Source: Flavobacteriales bacterium UBA1993 (GTDB lineage Bacteria; Bacteroidota; Bacteroidia; Flavobacteriales_G; Salibacteraceae). Taken from it: DNA of 11,116 nucleotides. Made by a program: the position numbers and the translations under genes. This document shows, piece by piece, positions 1-6,487 of this stretch. The DNA lies in NCBI GenBank assembly GCA_002336485.1, contig DDCZ01000089.1, positions 1-11,116 on the forward strand. The letters are read 5' to 3'. The notes under the pieces are model-generated. The model did not search any database, had not been told where the DNA came from, and worked only from the letters and a program-made list of their open reading frames with translations. Positions within the stretch are counted from its first letter, which is position 1. Each line of letters starts with the position of its first letter.

Positions 1-695
1 TAAAAGATCCATCTAAGACAAAAAAAATAATTGGGCTCTCTGATCTTGTCATTGCTGGTAACGCATTCCTTGCCAACTATGCTAAAGAATACAACGAAAA
101 TGTGCAGGTGCTGCCAACGGTTATTGACACCGATTTCTACAAGACCAGAAAGAAAAGAGTAGAGGGAGTGATTACCATTGGGTGGACGGGCTCGCAGACA
201 ACCAATCGTCACTTTCTACTTGCCGAACCCTGGCTTCGGATACTCAAAGAAAAATATGGGGCCAGGATCAGATTCATAGCCATAACCGAACGGCCGATAG
301 AAATTAAGGGACTTGATATTGAGACCATTTATTGGGATCGGACCCGGGAGATAGAGAACTTAGATCAGATTGATATTGGAATGATGCCACTATCAGACGA
401 TGAGTGGTCGAAAGGGAAATGTGGGTTTAAGGGCATTCAATACATGAGTTTGTCTATTCCAACAGTAATGTCGCCAGTGGGTGTCAATCCAGAAATAATT
501 CAGGACGGTGTCAATGGATATTTACCAAAGACAACGGATGAGTGGGTTAGTCGCATTTCCAATCTTATTGACTCCGAATTGCTTAGGGGTGAAATTGGAG
601 CCGCAGGTCGCAAGACCATTGAAGATCGGTATTCAGTAAATTTCGCTCAGGGAAGGCTGCTTCAAATGCTCAACGAATTGGCTGGAAAAAGCTAG
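1..695 (+). CDS. Glycosyltransferase, GT4 family (5'-truncated by window edge)
   Basis: C-terminal part of a group 1 (GT4, GT-B fold) glycosyltransferase. It would transfer a sugar from a nucleotide-sugar donor, probably in surface polysaccharide or glycoconjugate synthesis at the inner face of the membrane. The frame is open from base 3 with no stop before 693-695. A GTG at 102 is not the true start, because residues upstream of it (DLVIAGNAFLANYA) continue the family pattern at the end of the N-terminal Rossmann domain. Numbering from that GTG, the C-terminal domain opens with IGWTGS (about 26-31). The donor-binding region is KCGFKGIQYMSLSIPTVMSP followed by GVNPEIIQDGVNG (about 105-138). 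The KCGFK form stands where many GT4 enzymes have an E-x7-E motif and is typical of one subgroup. About 230 codons are visible, against roughly 350-400 in full-length members. Donor and acceptor cannot be told. gcvT follows 36 nt later. Confidence 0.85.
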   Translation, partial: KDPSKTKKIIGLSDLVIAGNAFLANYAKEYNENVQVLPTVIDTDFYKTRKKRVEGVITIGWTGSQTTNRHFLLAEPWLRILKEKYGARIRFIAITERPIEIKGLDIETIYWDRTREIENLDQIDIGMMPLSDDEWSKGKCGFKGIQYMSLSIPTVMSPVGVNPEIIQDGVNGYLPKTTDEWVSRISNLIDSELLRGEIGAAGRKTIEDRYSVNFAQGRLLQMLNELAGKS

Positions 696-712
696 GTTTG
701 CGCCTCTTTTTT
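686..712 (+). terminator. Possible weak intrinsic terminator after the glycosyltransferase
   Basis: AAAAAG (686-691) can pair with CTTTTT (706-711), and AGG (694-696) with CCT (703-705). The loop is TTTGCG, and a 2-nt bulge separates the two short helices. The structure spans the glycosyltransferase stop codon and ends in a run of six T. The GC core is only three pairs, so termination would be weak, and readthrough into gcvT remains possible. Confidence 0.25.
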
Positions 713-731
713 AGAACCTCATACACATCAC

Positions 732-1823
732 ATGAAGAAGACTGCACTAAACGATAAGCACTTGGCTCTTGGAGCGAAGATGGTCCCATTTGCTGGTTAC
801 GATATGCCAGTTCAGTATACAAACCTTGGCGAAGAACACCTCAATGTTAGAAATGGCGTTGGCGTTTTTGATGTAAGTCATATGGGCGAGTTTTTTGTAT
901 CAGGCCCTGGATCGTTGGATTTAATCCAGCGTGTTACCACAAATGATGCATCTAAACTAACTCCTGGAAAGGTTCAGTATTCGTGTTTGCCAAATGAAGA
1001 AGGCGGAATTGTAGATGATCTACTTGTCTACTGCCTTGCCGAAGACGATTACATGCTTGTGGTGAACGCCTCAAACATGGAGAAGGACTGGAATTGGATT
1101 TCAAAATTCAATACCGAAAATGTGAAGATGACAGACTTGTCTGATAATTTCTCTTTGCTCGCTATACAAGGGCCAAAGGCCACAGAGGCCATTGCGTCGT
1201 TAACAGATATAGATATCGCTTCAATGCCGTATTACACGGTTCAAGTCGGGACGTTTGCTGGTCAGGAAAATGTGATTGTTGCAACTACTGGTTATACAGG
1301 TTCTGGTGGGTATGAAATTTACTTTACGAACGACATTGCTGAAAAGGTTTGGGATGCTGTTTTCGAAGCCGGCAAATCAGTTGGGATTGCCCCTGCAGGT
1401 TTAGGAGCAAGAGATACCTTGCGCATGGAGATGGGGTTTTGCCTTTATGGTAATGACATCGACGATACTACGTCACCACATGAGGCTGGTCTAGGATGGA
1501 TCACTAAGTACACCAAGGAATTCACTAATTCTGAAGCGCTGAAGGCACAGAAAGAAGCAGGTGTTACGCGAAAATTGGTCGGCTTTCACGAAATCGAAAA
1601 AGGTCCTATTCCACGTCAGGGTTATGAGATTCAGGATATAGATGGAAATGTCATTGGACATGTAACCAGTGGAACGAAGTCTCCTTCTATGGATAAGGCC
1701 ATTGCGATGGGATATGTCAAGAAGGAGTTTAGCGCTGTGGATACCGAGGTTAGAATTATCATCCGGAACAAATCGCTCTCCGCTAAAGTCTGTCGTTTTC
1801 CGTTTTTGAAACTTGGCGAATAA
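732..1823 (+). CDS. gcvT: Glycine cleavage system T-protein (aminomethyltransferase)
   Basis: Aminomethyltransferase (EC 2.1.2.10) of the glycine cleavage complex. It moves the aminomethyl carbon from the lipoylated H-protein to tetrahydrofolate, giving 5,10-methylene-THF and ammonia in the cytoplasm. The 363 aa match the family length. Visible family motifs are FDVSHMGEF (46-54), GGIVDDLLVY (91-100, with Asp95-Asp96 at the place of the catalytic/folate-binding Asp), GYTGSGGYEIYF (187-198), GLGARDTLRMEMGFCLYGND (223-242), SPHEAGLGW (248-256) and C-terminal RFPFLK (355-360). The ATG at 732 gives the usual N-terminus (KKTALNDKHLALGAKMVPFAGYDMP). No Shine-Dalgarno site precedes it, as is common in Bacteroidota. 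No gcvH or gcvP lies in the window, so the complex is encoded in scattered places. The next gene starts 66 nt downstream on the same strand. Confidence 0.97.
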   Translation: MKKTALNDKHLALGAKMVPFAGYDMPVQYTNLGEEHLNVRNGVGVFDVSHMGEFFVSGPGSLDLIQRVTTNDASKLTPGKVQYSCLPNEEGGIVDDLLVYCLAEDDYMLVVNASNMEKDWNWISKFNTENVKMTDLSDNFSLLAIQGPKATEAIASLTDIDIASMPYYTVQVGTFAGQENVIVATTGYTGSGGYEIYFTNDIAEKVWDAVFEAGKSVGIAPAGLGARDTLRMEMGFCLYGNDIDDTTSPHEAGLGWITKYTKEFTNSEALKAQKEAGVTRKLVGFHEIEKGPIPRQGYEIQDIDGNVIGHVTSGTKSPSMDKAIAMGYVKKEFSAVDTEVRIIIRNKSLSAKVCRFPFLKLGE

Positions 1824-1889
1824 CTTCATTAAGCCAATTCGACTCATCGCTCACAAGAGGCCCTCGATGAAATCAATGATTACATTCGA

Positions 1890-2867
1890 ATGATGCTGAA
1901 CATCGCTCGAATAGCCCTTCTGTCAATTCTGTGCATTGCACCGCTGGATCTGTTTTGCTGGGGTTTTTATGGCCATAAGTCCATAAACAGAATGGCGGTT
2001 TTCACATTGCCTACAGACCTAATGGGTTTTTACAAGCAACATTTGGAATTTGTTTCAGCGCATGCCGTTGATCCTGATATGCGCCGATACGTGGTGAAGG
2101 AAGAGGCAGCACGGCACTATATTGACATCGATCACTTTGGCGAAAATCCATTTGACGCCGTTCCTCGAGAATGGAACGATGCCATTGATAAATACACCGA
2201 AGACACACTTCAAGCATACGGCATTGTGCCATGGCATGTAGAACGAATGTATAATAGACTTGTTCACGCATTCAAGGAGAAAGACATCCCTTACATTCTC
2301 AAGACATCGGCAGATATCGGGCATTATATTGCCGATGCACATGTGCCGCTGCACACCACCGAAAACTATAATGGTCAAATGACCAACCAACATGGAATTC
2401 ACGGGTTTTGGGAATCAAGATTGCCGGAATTGTATGCCGAAGACTACGATTACTTTGTGGGCAAGGCCAAATTAATCGATAGACCGCTCGACGTGATTTG
2501 GGATGCGGTTGAAGAGAGCCACAATGCTGTCGATTCTGTCTTGGAATTTGAACGCGCGTTGACCGAAGAGTTTCCATCCGATAGGAAATATGCCTTTGAG
2601 GAACGAGGTCGGTCGACAGTCAAAGTCTACTCCCGTGATTTCAGTGCAGAGTACCATGTCATGCTAAATCATATGGTGGAGCGCCGAATGCGTGATGCAA
2701 TAATCTCCGTTGGTAGTTTTTGGTATTCGGCTTGGGTAGAAGCAGGGAAACCCGACTTGGATAAGCCAATTCCTCAGGAACAGTTAGATCGGATCGAAGA
2801 GGAGCGCAAAGAACTCGAAGCAGCCTACAAAGTGAAGCCGGTTAAGAGCCGCGAACACGACGAATAG
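1890..2867 (+). CDS. Exported zinc-dependent phospholipase C / S1-P1 nuclease family protein
   Basis: Predicted exported trinuclear-zinc phosphodiesterase of the S1/P1 nuclease-phospholipase C fold (325 aa). Residues 3-22 form a hydrophobic signal peptide. Cleavage after Cys23 would leave Trp24 as the mature N-terminus, and this family uses an N-terminal Trp as a zinc ligand. Candidate ligands are Trp24, His29, Asp61, His76, His145, Asp149, His155, His171 and Glu175. The spacings W-5-H, D-15-H and H-4-D-6-H match P1 nuclease (W1, H6, D45, H60, H116, D120, H126). The last ligand is Glu, in HGFWES (171-176), as in Bacillus PLC, rather than the Asp of P1. The core motif is HYIADAHVPLHTTENYNGQ (145-163). 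The tail (about 290-325) is highly charged. Two adjacent ATGs, 1890 and 1893, could both start it. The substrate (phospholipid or nucleic acid) is unresolved. It ends 17 nt from the converging WD40 gene. Confidence 0.85.
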   Translation: MMLNIARIALLSILCIAPLDLFCWGFYGHKSINRMAVFTLPTDLMGFYKQHLEFVSAHAVDPDMRRYVVKEEAARHYIDIDHFGENPFDAVPREWNDAIDKYTEDTLQAYGIVPWHVERMYNRLVHAFKEKDIPYILKTSADIGHYIADAHVPLHTTENYNGQMTNQHGIHGFWESRLPELYAEDYDYFVGKAKLIDRPLDVIWDAVEESHNAVDSVLEFERALTEEFPSDRKYAFEERGRSTVKVYSRDFSAEYHVMLNHMVERRMRDAIISVGSFWYSAWVEAGKPDLDKPIPQEQLDRIEEERKELEAAYKVKPVKSREHDE

Positions 2868-2884
2868 TTGAAATTCGACTTATA

Positions 2885-3790
2885 CTAGCTGTTTGATTGC
2901 CATGTTATAATGCTGCGATCATCTCCACAGGTCGCCAATAGCTGTTCTTCTTCAAGCCAAATCCCAGCATTCACGGAATTGATATGTCCACCGGCCTTAG
3001 CCCGATCTAGTCGAGTAGGGGAGCTTAGGTCATCCGGGTTCCAAATCTTTACAGTCTTGTCACGGCTCATGGTTCCAACAAATGTTGGAGTAACCACGAT
3101 GTCGTAAATAGCAAAGTTGTGGGCGGGTACGTTGATTGTGCGTGTAAACCCGTCCTCGACAGACCAGCGGCATAGCATTGCATCCTTGCCGCCACTGAGC
3201 AAATCGCCGTTTGGCAGAAATGCCACGGAATTGGCTCCGTCTTCATGTGCCTCAAGATCATATACTAGACGGAACTCGTTTGTTTCAAATATCCGAACGT
3301 GTCCATCGCCGCATGCAGTCGCAAGTAATCCTCCATCAGGGCTCAAGGCGAGGCGTCTGACCTTTTCACTCGTGCATTGAATGTGTCTTTCGAGGCTCCA
3401 ATCGGTGCTGTTCCATACGCTTATGCTACCATCAGCGCATGCACAAACGATTTGGTTTGCAGCTTCGATCGCCAGCATGTGAAAAATTCCCTTTTCATGA
3501 AACTGGAGGAGTCGAATCTCTTGTCTCGTTTCAAGATCAATTACGTGCATGCCGCCAGTTATGGTGCCGATGACCAGTCGTTTTCGATCTATATTCAAAA
3601 GGCTATAAACAGTGCGTTCTGTTTTTATGGCAAATGGGTTTGGTTCCCCTGTTTCCAAATTCCATTCGGCTACAACATTATCTGCACCGGCGCTGAACAG
3701 TGTTCCAACCGATCTCCCGGGTGCTAGCGCATACAGCGATGCACTATGTGCTTGGAGTTGGTCGCGCTTATTTACCAAAAGAAAGGGCAT
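2885..3790 (-). CDS. WD40 repeat beta-propeller protein
   Basis: A 301-aa protein made almost entirely of WD40-like repeats, predicted to fold as one seven-bladed beta-propeller serving as a protein-interaction scaffold. Blade-ending signatures, with approximate residue positions, are AGADNVVAEWNLETG (34-48), TGGMHVIDLETR (78-89), ADGSISVWNST (119-129), GDGHVRIFETNE (161-172), GGKDAMLCRWSVEDG (200-214), SRDKTVKIWNPDD (242-254) and GDDRSIITWQ (289-298). There is no signal peptide or membrane segment, so it is probably cytoplasmic, and there is no catalytic domain. The ATG at 3790 lies inside the end of the dehydratase gene, giving a 23-nt out-of-frame overlap that suggests translational coupling. 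No Shine-Dalgarno site is seen. The binding partner is unknown, and cofunction with the dehydratase is only an inference from the overlap. Confidence 0.88.
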   Translation of the reverse strand: MPFLLVNKRDQLQAHSASLYALAPGRSVGTLFSAGADNVVAEWNLETGEPNPFAIKTERTVYSLLNIDRKRLVIGTITGGMHVIDLETRQEIRLLQFHEKGIFHMLAIEAANQIVCACADGSISVWNSTDWSLERHIQCTSEKVRRLALSPDGGLLATACGDGHVRIFETNEFRLVYDLEAHEDGANSVAFLPNGDLLSGGKDAMLCRWSVEDGFTRTINVPAHNFAIYDIVVTPTFVGTMSRDKTVKIWNPDDLSSPTRLDRAKAGGHINSVNAGIWLEEEQLLATCGDDRSIITWQSNS

Positions 3791-4025
3791 TTATTGATTC
3801 AGCCAAGGCCCGATCCTTATCCGTGATAATTCCGCCTGCATCGTGCGTATTTAAATGAATGGTGACTCGATTATAAACGTTGCTCCAATCTGGGTGATGG
3901 TTTGCCTTTTCAGCTAGGATAGCAACTTGGGACATAAAACCCCAAGCCTCCACAAAATTCTTGAATTGGAATGTGCGTGTCAGTCTTGACTTTCCTTCTG
4001 GTAGAGATTCTTCGGTCCAGTTCAT
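3768..4025 (-). CDS. phhB: 4a-hydroxytetrahydrobiopterin dehydratase (pterin-4a-carbinolamine dehydratase)
   Basis: An 85-aa pterin-4a-carbinolamine dehydratase (EC 4.2.1.96). It dehydrates 4a-hydroxytetrahydropterin to quinonoid dihydropterin, recycling the cofactor of aromatic amino acid hydroxylases. The signature runs from Glu39: EKANHHPDWSNVYNRVTIHL (39-58), then NTHDAGGITxxD-type residues (59-71). The active-site triad His43, His44 and His61 has the same 18-residue separation as His61/His62/His79 of the human enzyme. It is slightly shorter than the roughly 95-105 aa of many homologues but keeps the whole fold. No phenylalanine hydroxylase gene lies in the window, so the partner is elsewhere or the protein has another pterin-related role. 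rluF ends 107 nt upstream. The WD40 start codon lies inside this gene's end. The symbol phhB is given by homology. Confidence 0.93.
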   Translation of the reverse strand: MNWTEESLPEGKSRLTRTFQFKNFVEAWGFMSQVAILAEKANHHPDWSNVYNRVTIHLNTHDAGGIITDKDRALAESINALSFGK

Positions 4026-4034
4026 ATTCTTGTT

Positions 4035-4065
4035 TTAAGCGATTAAAATAAAGCTGATTAAGCGA
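4035..4065 (-). repeat. Pair of TTAAGCGA direct repeats before the dehydratase gene
   Basis: TTAAGCGA occurs at 4035-4042 and again at 4058-4065, start-to-start distance 23 bp (about two helical turns). Both copies sit 10-40 bp upstream of the dehydratase ATG, in the 107-nt gap behind rluF. That position suits a protein-binding site near a promoter, but two copies of an AT-rich 8-mer are weak evidence. Confidence 0.3.
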
Positions 4066-4113
4066 ATTTATGTTCATACTGTTGGTCCAGTGGCGGTAAA
4101 GTTTAGTTCTTCG

Positions 4114-4131
4114 TCCAATGAATAGATTGGA
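4114..4131 (-). terminator. Hairpin directly behind the rluF stop codon
   Basis: TCCAAT (4114-4119) and ATTGGA (4126-4131) form a perfect 6-bp stem with a 6-nt loop, beginning one base after the rluF stop codon (4133-4135) on the minus strand. No clear U-tract follows in the direction of transcription and the stem is weak. It may be a 3'-end structure or partial terminator separating rluF from the dehydratase gene. Confidence 0.25.
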
Positions 4132-4132
4132 T

Positions 4133-5056
4133 TTACCTTGTGCCTCGCCGGCCTTTTTGTGAGTTCTTTTTTCGAGGACCCGTATCGCGGTTGTTCGCCT
4201 TTGATGATTTCTTTTTTGATGAAGCCGGTTTACGACTAAACCCAGCTGGTTTCTTCCGGCTTACACTCGTTTTTGATCCAGAGTTAGACCCAGAACTAGC
4301 CTTTGATTTTGAAGCGGCGGGCGCTTTTTTTGCACCTTGAGTCTTGCTGGAGTCGCGTGTCATTCTCAAAATTTCAGCCAATTCAGCTTCCGTTAATTCG
4401 CGCCAGTTTCCGGGTGGAACATCGAGCTTAACATTCATGATTCTTGTCCGCTTTAGCTTCTTCACATCGTATTCGAAGTACTCGCACATACGTCGAATTT
4501 GACGGTTCATTCCTTGTACCAATGTGATTCGGAAACTATGCGGAGTGATCATCTCTACCTTGCATTTTTTTGTCCTCGTTCCCATGATCGGAACACCCTT
4601 ACTCATTTGATCAATAAAGCTTGGAGTTACCTGCTTGTCTACCGTAACCTCATATTCCTTTTCGTGTTCGTTGCCAGCACGCAGTATCTTGTTAACGATG
4701 TCGCCATCGCTTGTCATAAAAATCAATCCTTCGCTTGGCTTGTCTAGCCGGCCAATTGGGAATACACGTTTTGGGTAATTGACAAATTCAACGATGTTGT
4801 TTCGATCGCTCTCATCTGTGGTGCAAACTATCCCAGGAGGTTTATTGAGCACCAAGTATACATCTGGTTCGTCCGGCTCGGAAACCACGCGGCCGTCAAC
4901 TCGGACTTTTGATCGCTTAGTGACACGTGTTCCAGGTTCGGGCCGCTTGCCATTGATTGTGACACGACCCATTGCAATCCACTTATCCGCCTCTCGTCTA
5001 GAGCAGATTCCCAGTTCGCTTAGGTACTTATTGATTCGTGTGCCGTCCTGATCCAT
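4133..5056 (-). CDS. rluF: 23S rRNA pseudouridine synthase RluF-type
   Basis: RsuA/RluB/E/F family pseudouridine synthase of 307 aa. By close resemblance to E. coli RluF it should isomerise uridine 2604 of 23S rRNA; E. coli RluF also acts on tRNA-Tyr. An N-terminal S4 RNA-binding domain spans about 7-54 (INKYLSELGICSRREADKWI). The catalytic domain carries LNKPPGIVCTT (70-80), catalytic Asp105 in FPIGRLDKPSEGLIFMT (99-115), the RluF-like stretch VNKILRAGNEHEKEY (121-135), and QGMNRQIRRMCEYFEYDVKKL (181-201). From about 235 to 307 there is a low-complexity tail of Lys, Arg, Ser and Ala, probably unstructured and RNA-binding; E. coli RluF also has a basic tail, though a different one. It starts 11 nt after the lipoprotein hydrolase stop, so the two are probably co-transcribed. 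RluB/RluE are the alternatives, but the sequence around 121-201 favours RluF. Confidence 0.92.
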   Translation of the reverse strand: MDQDGTRINKYLSELGICSRREADKWIAMGRVTINGKRPEPGTRVTKRSKVRVDGRVVSEPDEPDVYLVLNKPPGIVCTTDESDRNNIVEFVNYPKRVFPIGRLDKPSEGLIFMTSDGDIVNKILRAGNEHEKEYEVTVDKQVTPSFIDQMSKGVPIMGTRTKKCKVEMITPHSFRITLVQGMNRQIRRMCEYFEYDVKKLKRTRIMNVKLDVPPGNWRELTEAELAEILRMTRDSSKTQGAKKAPAASKSKASSGSNSGSKTSVSRKKPAGFSRKPASSKKKSSKANNRDTGPRKKNSQKGRRGTR

Positions 5057-5067
5057 TCGTCGCGAAG

Positions 5068-6015
5068 CTACTCACTTCCTTCGTTCAGGAAAGAAGTCAT
5101 TATGCGATTGAATTTTCGATGCTGTTCTATGTTTGGAAAGTGCTTTGATTTTTCGAATTTGGTGAATTGGCTTTGCGGAAAATACGCGTGCATCTCTTGG
5201 CCTCGATTTAACCGAACGATATCGTCGTGTGCGCCCCACAGGATGAGCATCGGGAACGAAAAGTCGTATTCCATTGCGGCATATTTCTCCTCTTCTGACT
5301 GAAGGTGGATGAGCAGTTGCCGCATATCATTGGCGACGGGTTCATATTGTGCGGCGTAAAAACTTCGAAGGAATGGAGTAGGGATAGGTGGCGCTCGGTA
5401 GAATCCTGCATGAATGAGCTTTTTCATTCCCTGATGGTCATACGGCACGAAGAAGTCTTGAATCTCATTTACGTCATATGTTTTGCAAACATGGTCGATA
5501 TCGGCTTGGCCATAAAACTTCAAAGGGGCATCAAACAAAATCAACTTTTCGATTTGCTTGCTCGATTGACGCGCAACTTCGCCAGCGACCAATCCGCCAT
5601 AGCTTACGCCACAAAGGACGTAGCTTTCAATCTCTAAATGTTTCAATAGGACTTTTACTAAATCTACTTGTGATTGGAGTTCATATCGCGGAATGTTGGT
5701 TGGTCTGCTTTTCCCGAAGTATAAAAGGCTGGGCACAATGACCCGATGTGTCTGACTCAAGGCCTTGACCTGTCTAAACCATTGAATTGTTGGAGATGTC
5801 CCAAAGCCGTGTACCAAAACGATGGGGGGCTTTTCGCCTCCGCTATCCCAATAATCTATTTGAAAGTCCTCTACCTCTAAGAGGTGGTTTTTTAGGCCAC
5901 CACGTTCAAATTTTCGCCCAACATAGTGCTCCGCCATTTTGTATGAATTACAAGATGATAGAAGCAACAGGATGGACCAAGATAATAGGCCCTCAATAAA
6001 GAGAGGAGTTCGCAT
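5068..6015 (-). CDS. Alpha/beta hydrolase fold lipoprotein
   Basis: A 315-aa alpha/beta hydrolase predicted to be a membrane-anchored lipoprotein. A short hydrophobic signal ends in the lipobox LSSC with Cys22 as the lipidation site, placing the enzyme in the periplasm or on the outer membrane. The catalytic triad is readable: Ser138 in the nucleophile elbow GVSYGG (136-141), Asp264 in LWGAHDDIV (259-267) and His292 in KSKHFPN (289-295). The oxyanion-hole region is LVHGFG (67-72). A cap region lies about 165-250. It is probably an esterase, lipase or other carboxyl-ester hydrolase; the substrate cannot be inferred. rluF begins 11 nt downstream in the same direction, a probable operon although the functions look unrelated. 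The ATG at 6015 is favoured because it supplies the whole lipoprotein signal. It faces the long divergent intergenic region. Confidence 0.9.
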   Translation of the reverse strand: MRTPLFIEGLLSWSILLLLSSCNSYKMAEHYVGRKFERGGLKNHLLEVEDFQIDYWDSGGEKPPIVLVHGFGTSPTIQWFRQVKALSQTHRVIVPSLLYFGKSRPTNIPRYELQSQVDLVKVLLKHLEIESYVLCGVSYGGLVAGEVARQSSKQIEKLILFDAPLKFYGQADIDHVCKTYDVNEIQDFFVPYDHQGMKKLIHAGFYRAPPIPTPFLRSFYAAQYEPVANDMRQLLIHLQSEEEKYAAMEYDFSFPMLILWGAHDDIVRLNRGQEMHAYFPQSQFTKFEKSKHFPNIEQHRKFNRIMTSFLNEGSE

Positions 6016-6487
6016 GGATTAAAGGTGCAGATAATCTGAAAGTTTGGACGAAACTAGGCCAACTCGACGGTGAAAAAGATCATTATACTACTACGATTTC
6101 TGTTTTAAGTAATTGATTTACAGGGATGAAATTATTTTTTATTCAAAAGGCACGAATTGGTGTTTTGAATTCAATTTGAATCTAATTTTACGTATGAATT
6201 GGACAAGGCGAAACCCAAACTTGTTCATTTTAAATGATTCATTCACTCATGTTTCTATTCGATAATTTTGAGCCATTATTTCCATCGGAATGGTTTTGGT
6301 TTTAGTCTAGATTCATCGAGTTTTTATAGTTCTTCATTTGTTCTTTCGGTCGAGAAATTCGACACACTCTGCGAAATTTCTTTTCGCTGATATCTGCATA
6401 TTAAACTACCAACATTTCAATAAACCTGAGTGGATGACCATCAATGTTAGCATTGATCTTCGCATACCTTTTAACCCTAAATACGTA
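6016..6487. other. Long AT-rich divergent intergenic region
   Basis: These 472 bp separate the minus-strand hydrolase from the plus-strand acidic protein. I find no convincing protein gene, tRNA or known riboswitch here. The stretch from TTG 6338 to 6487 is open in frame with the acidic protein but does not look like part of it. The region holds a cluster of ATTCAA/TTGAAT inverted repeats (6141-6181) and two copies of TACGTA (6189-6194 and 6482-6487, the second touching the ATG). It should contain promoters for both flanking genes; no Bacteroidota-type -33/-7 pair could be assigned with confidence. Confidence 0.6.
6141..6181. promoter_or_regulatory. Cluster of ATTCAA/TTGAAT inverted repeats, possible operator
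   Basis: ATTCAAAA (6141-6148) and TTTTGAAT (6163-6170) form a perfect 8-bp inverted repeat with a 14-nt spacer. The second arm overlaps the perfect palindrome TTGAATTCAA (6165-6174), which overlaps ATTCAA-T-TTGAAT (6169-6181). Four half-sites therefore fall within 41 bp. The cluster lies 126 bp upstream of the hydrolase start. It may be an operator for a dimeric regulator; an AT-rich chance cluster is not excluded. Confidence 0.35.

Noticed and set aside
1491..1847. Minus-strand open frame of 118 codons across the end of gcvT
   Set aside because: It lies almost wholly antisense to a clear gcvT and shows no recognisable motif.
4140..4340. Plus-strand open frame opposite the rluF tail, rich in Phe
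   Set aside because: The Phe-rich composition is simply the reverse complement of the Lys/Ser-rich tail.
6082..6087. Minus-strand TATAAT upstream of the hydrolase as a sigma-70 -10 box
   Set aside because: No acceptable partner at -35, and Bacteroidota primary promoters use a different consensus (TTTG / TAnnTTTG).
6465..6472. TACCTTTT as a Bacteroidota -7 element for the acidic protein
   Set aside because: It resembles TAnnTTTG, but no TTTG-like -33 element stands about 19-21 bp upstream, so it is not called.
6338..6487. N-terminal extension of the acidic protein from TTG 6338 or ATG 6434
   Set aside because: The added residues do not look like part of the domain, and similar proteins as I recall them begin just before the SFVN motif; ATG 6488 is simpler.
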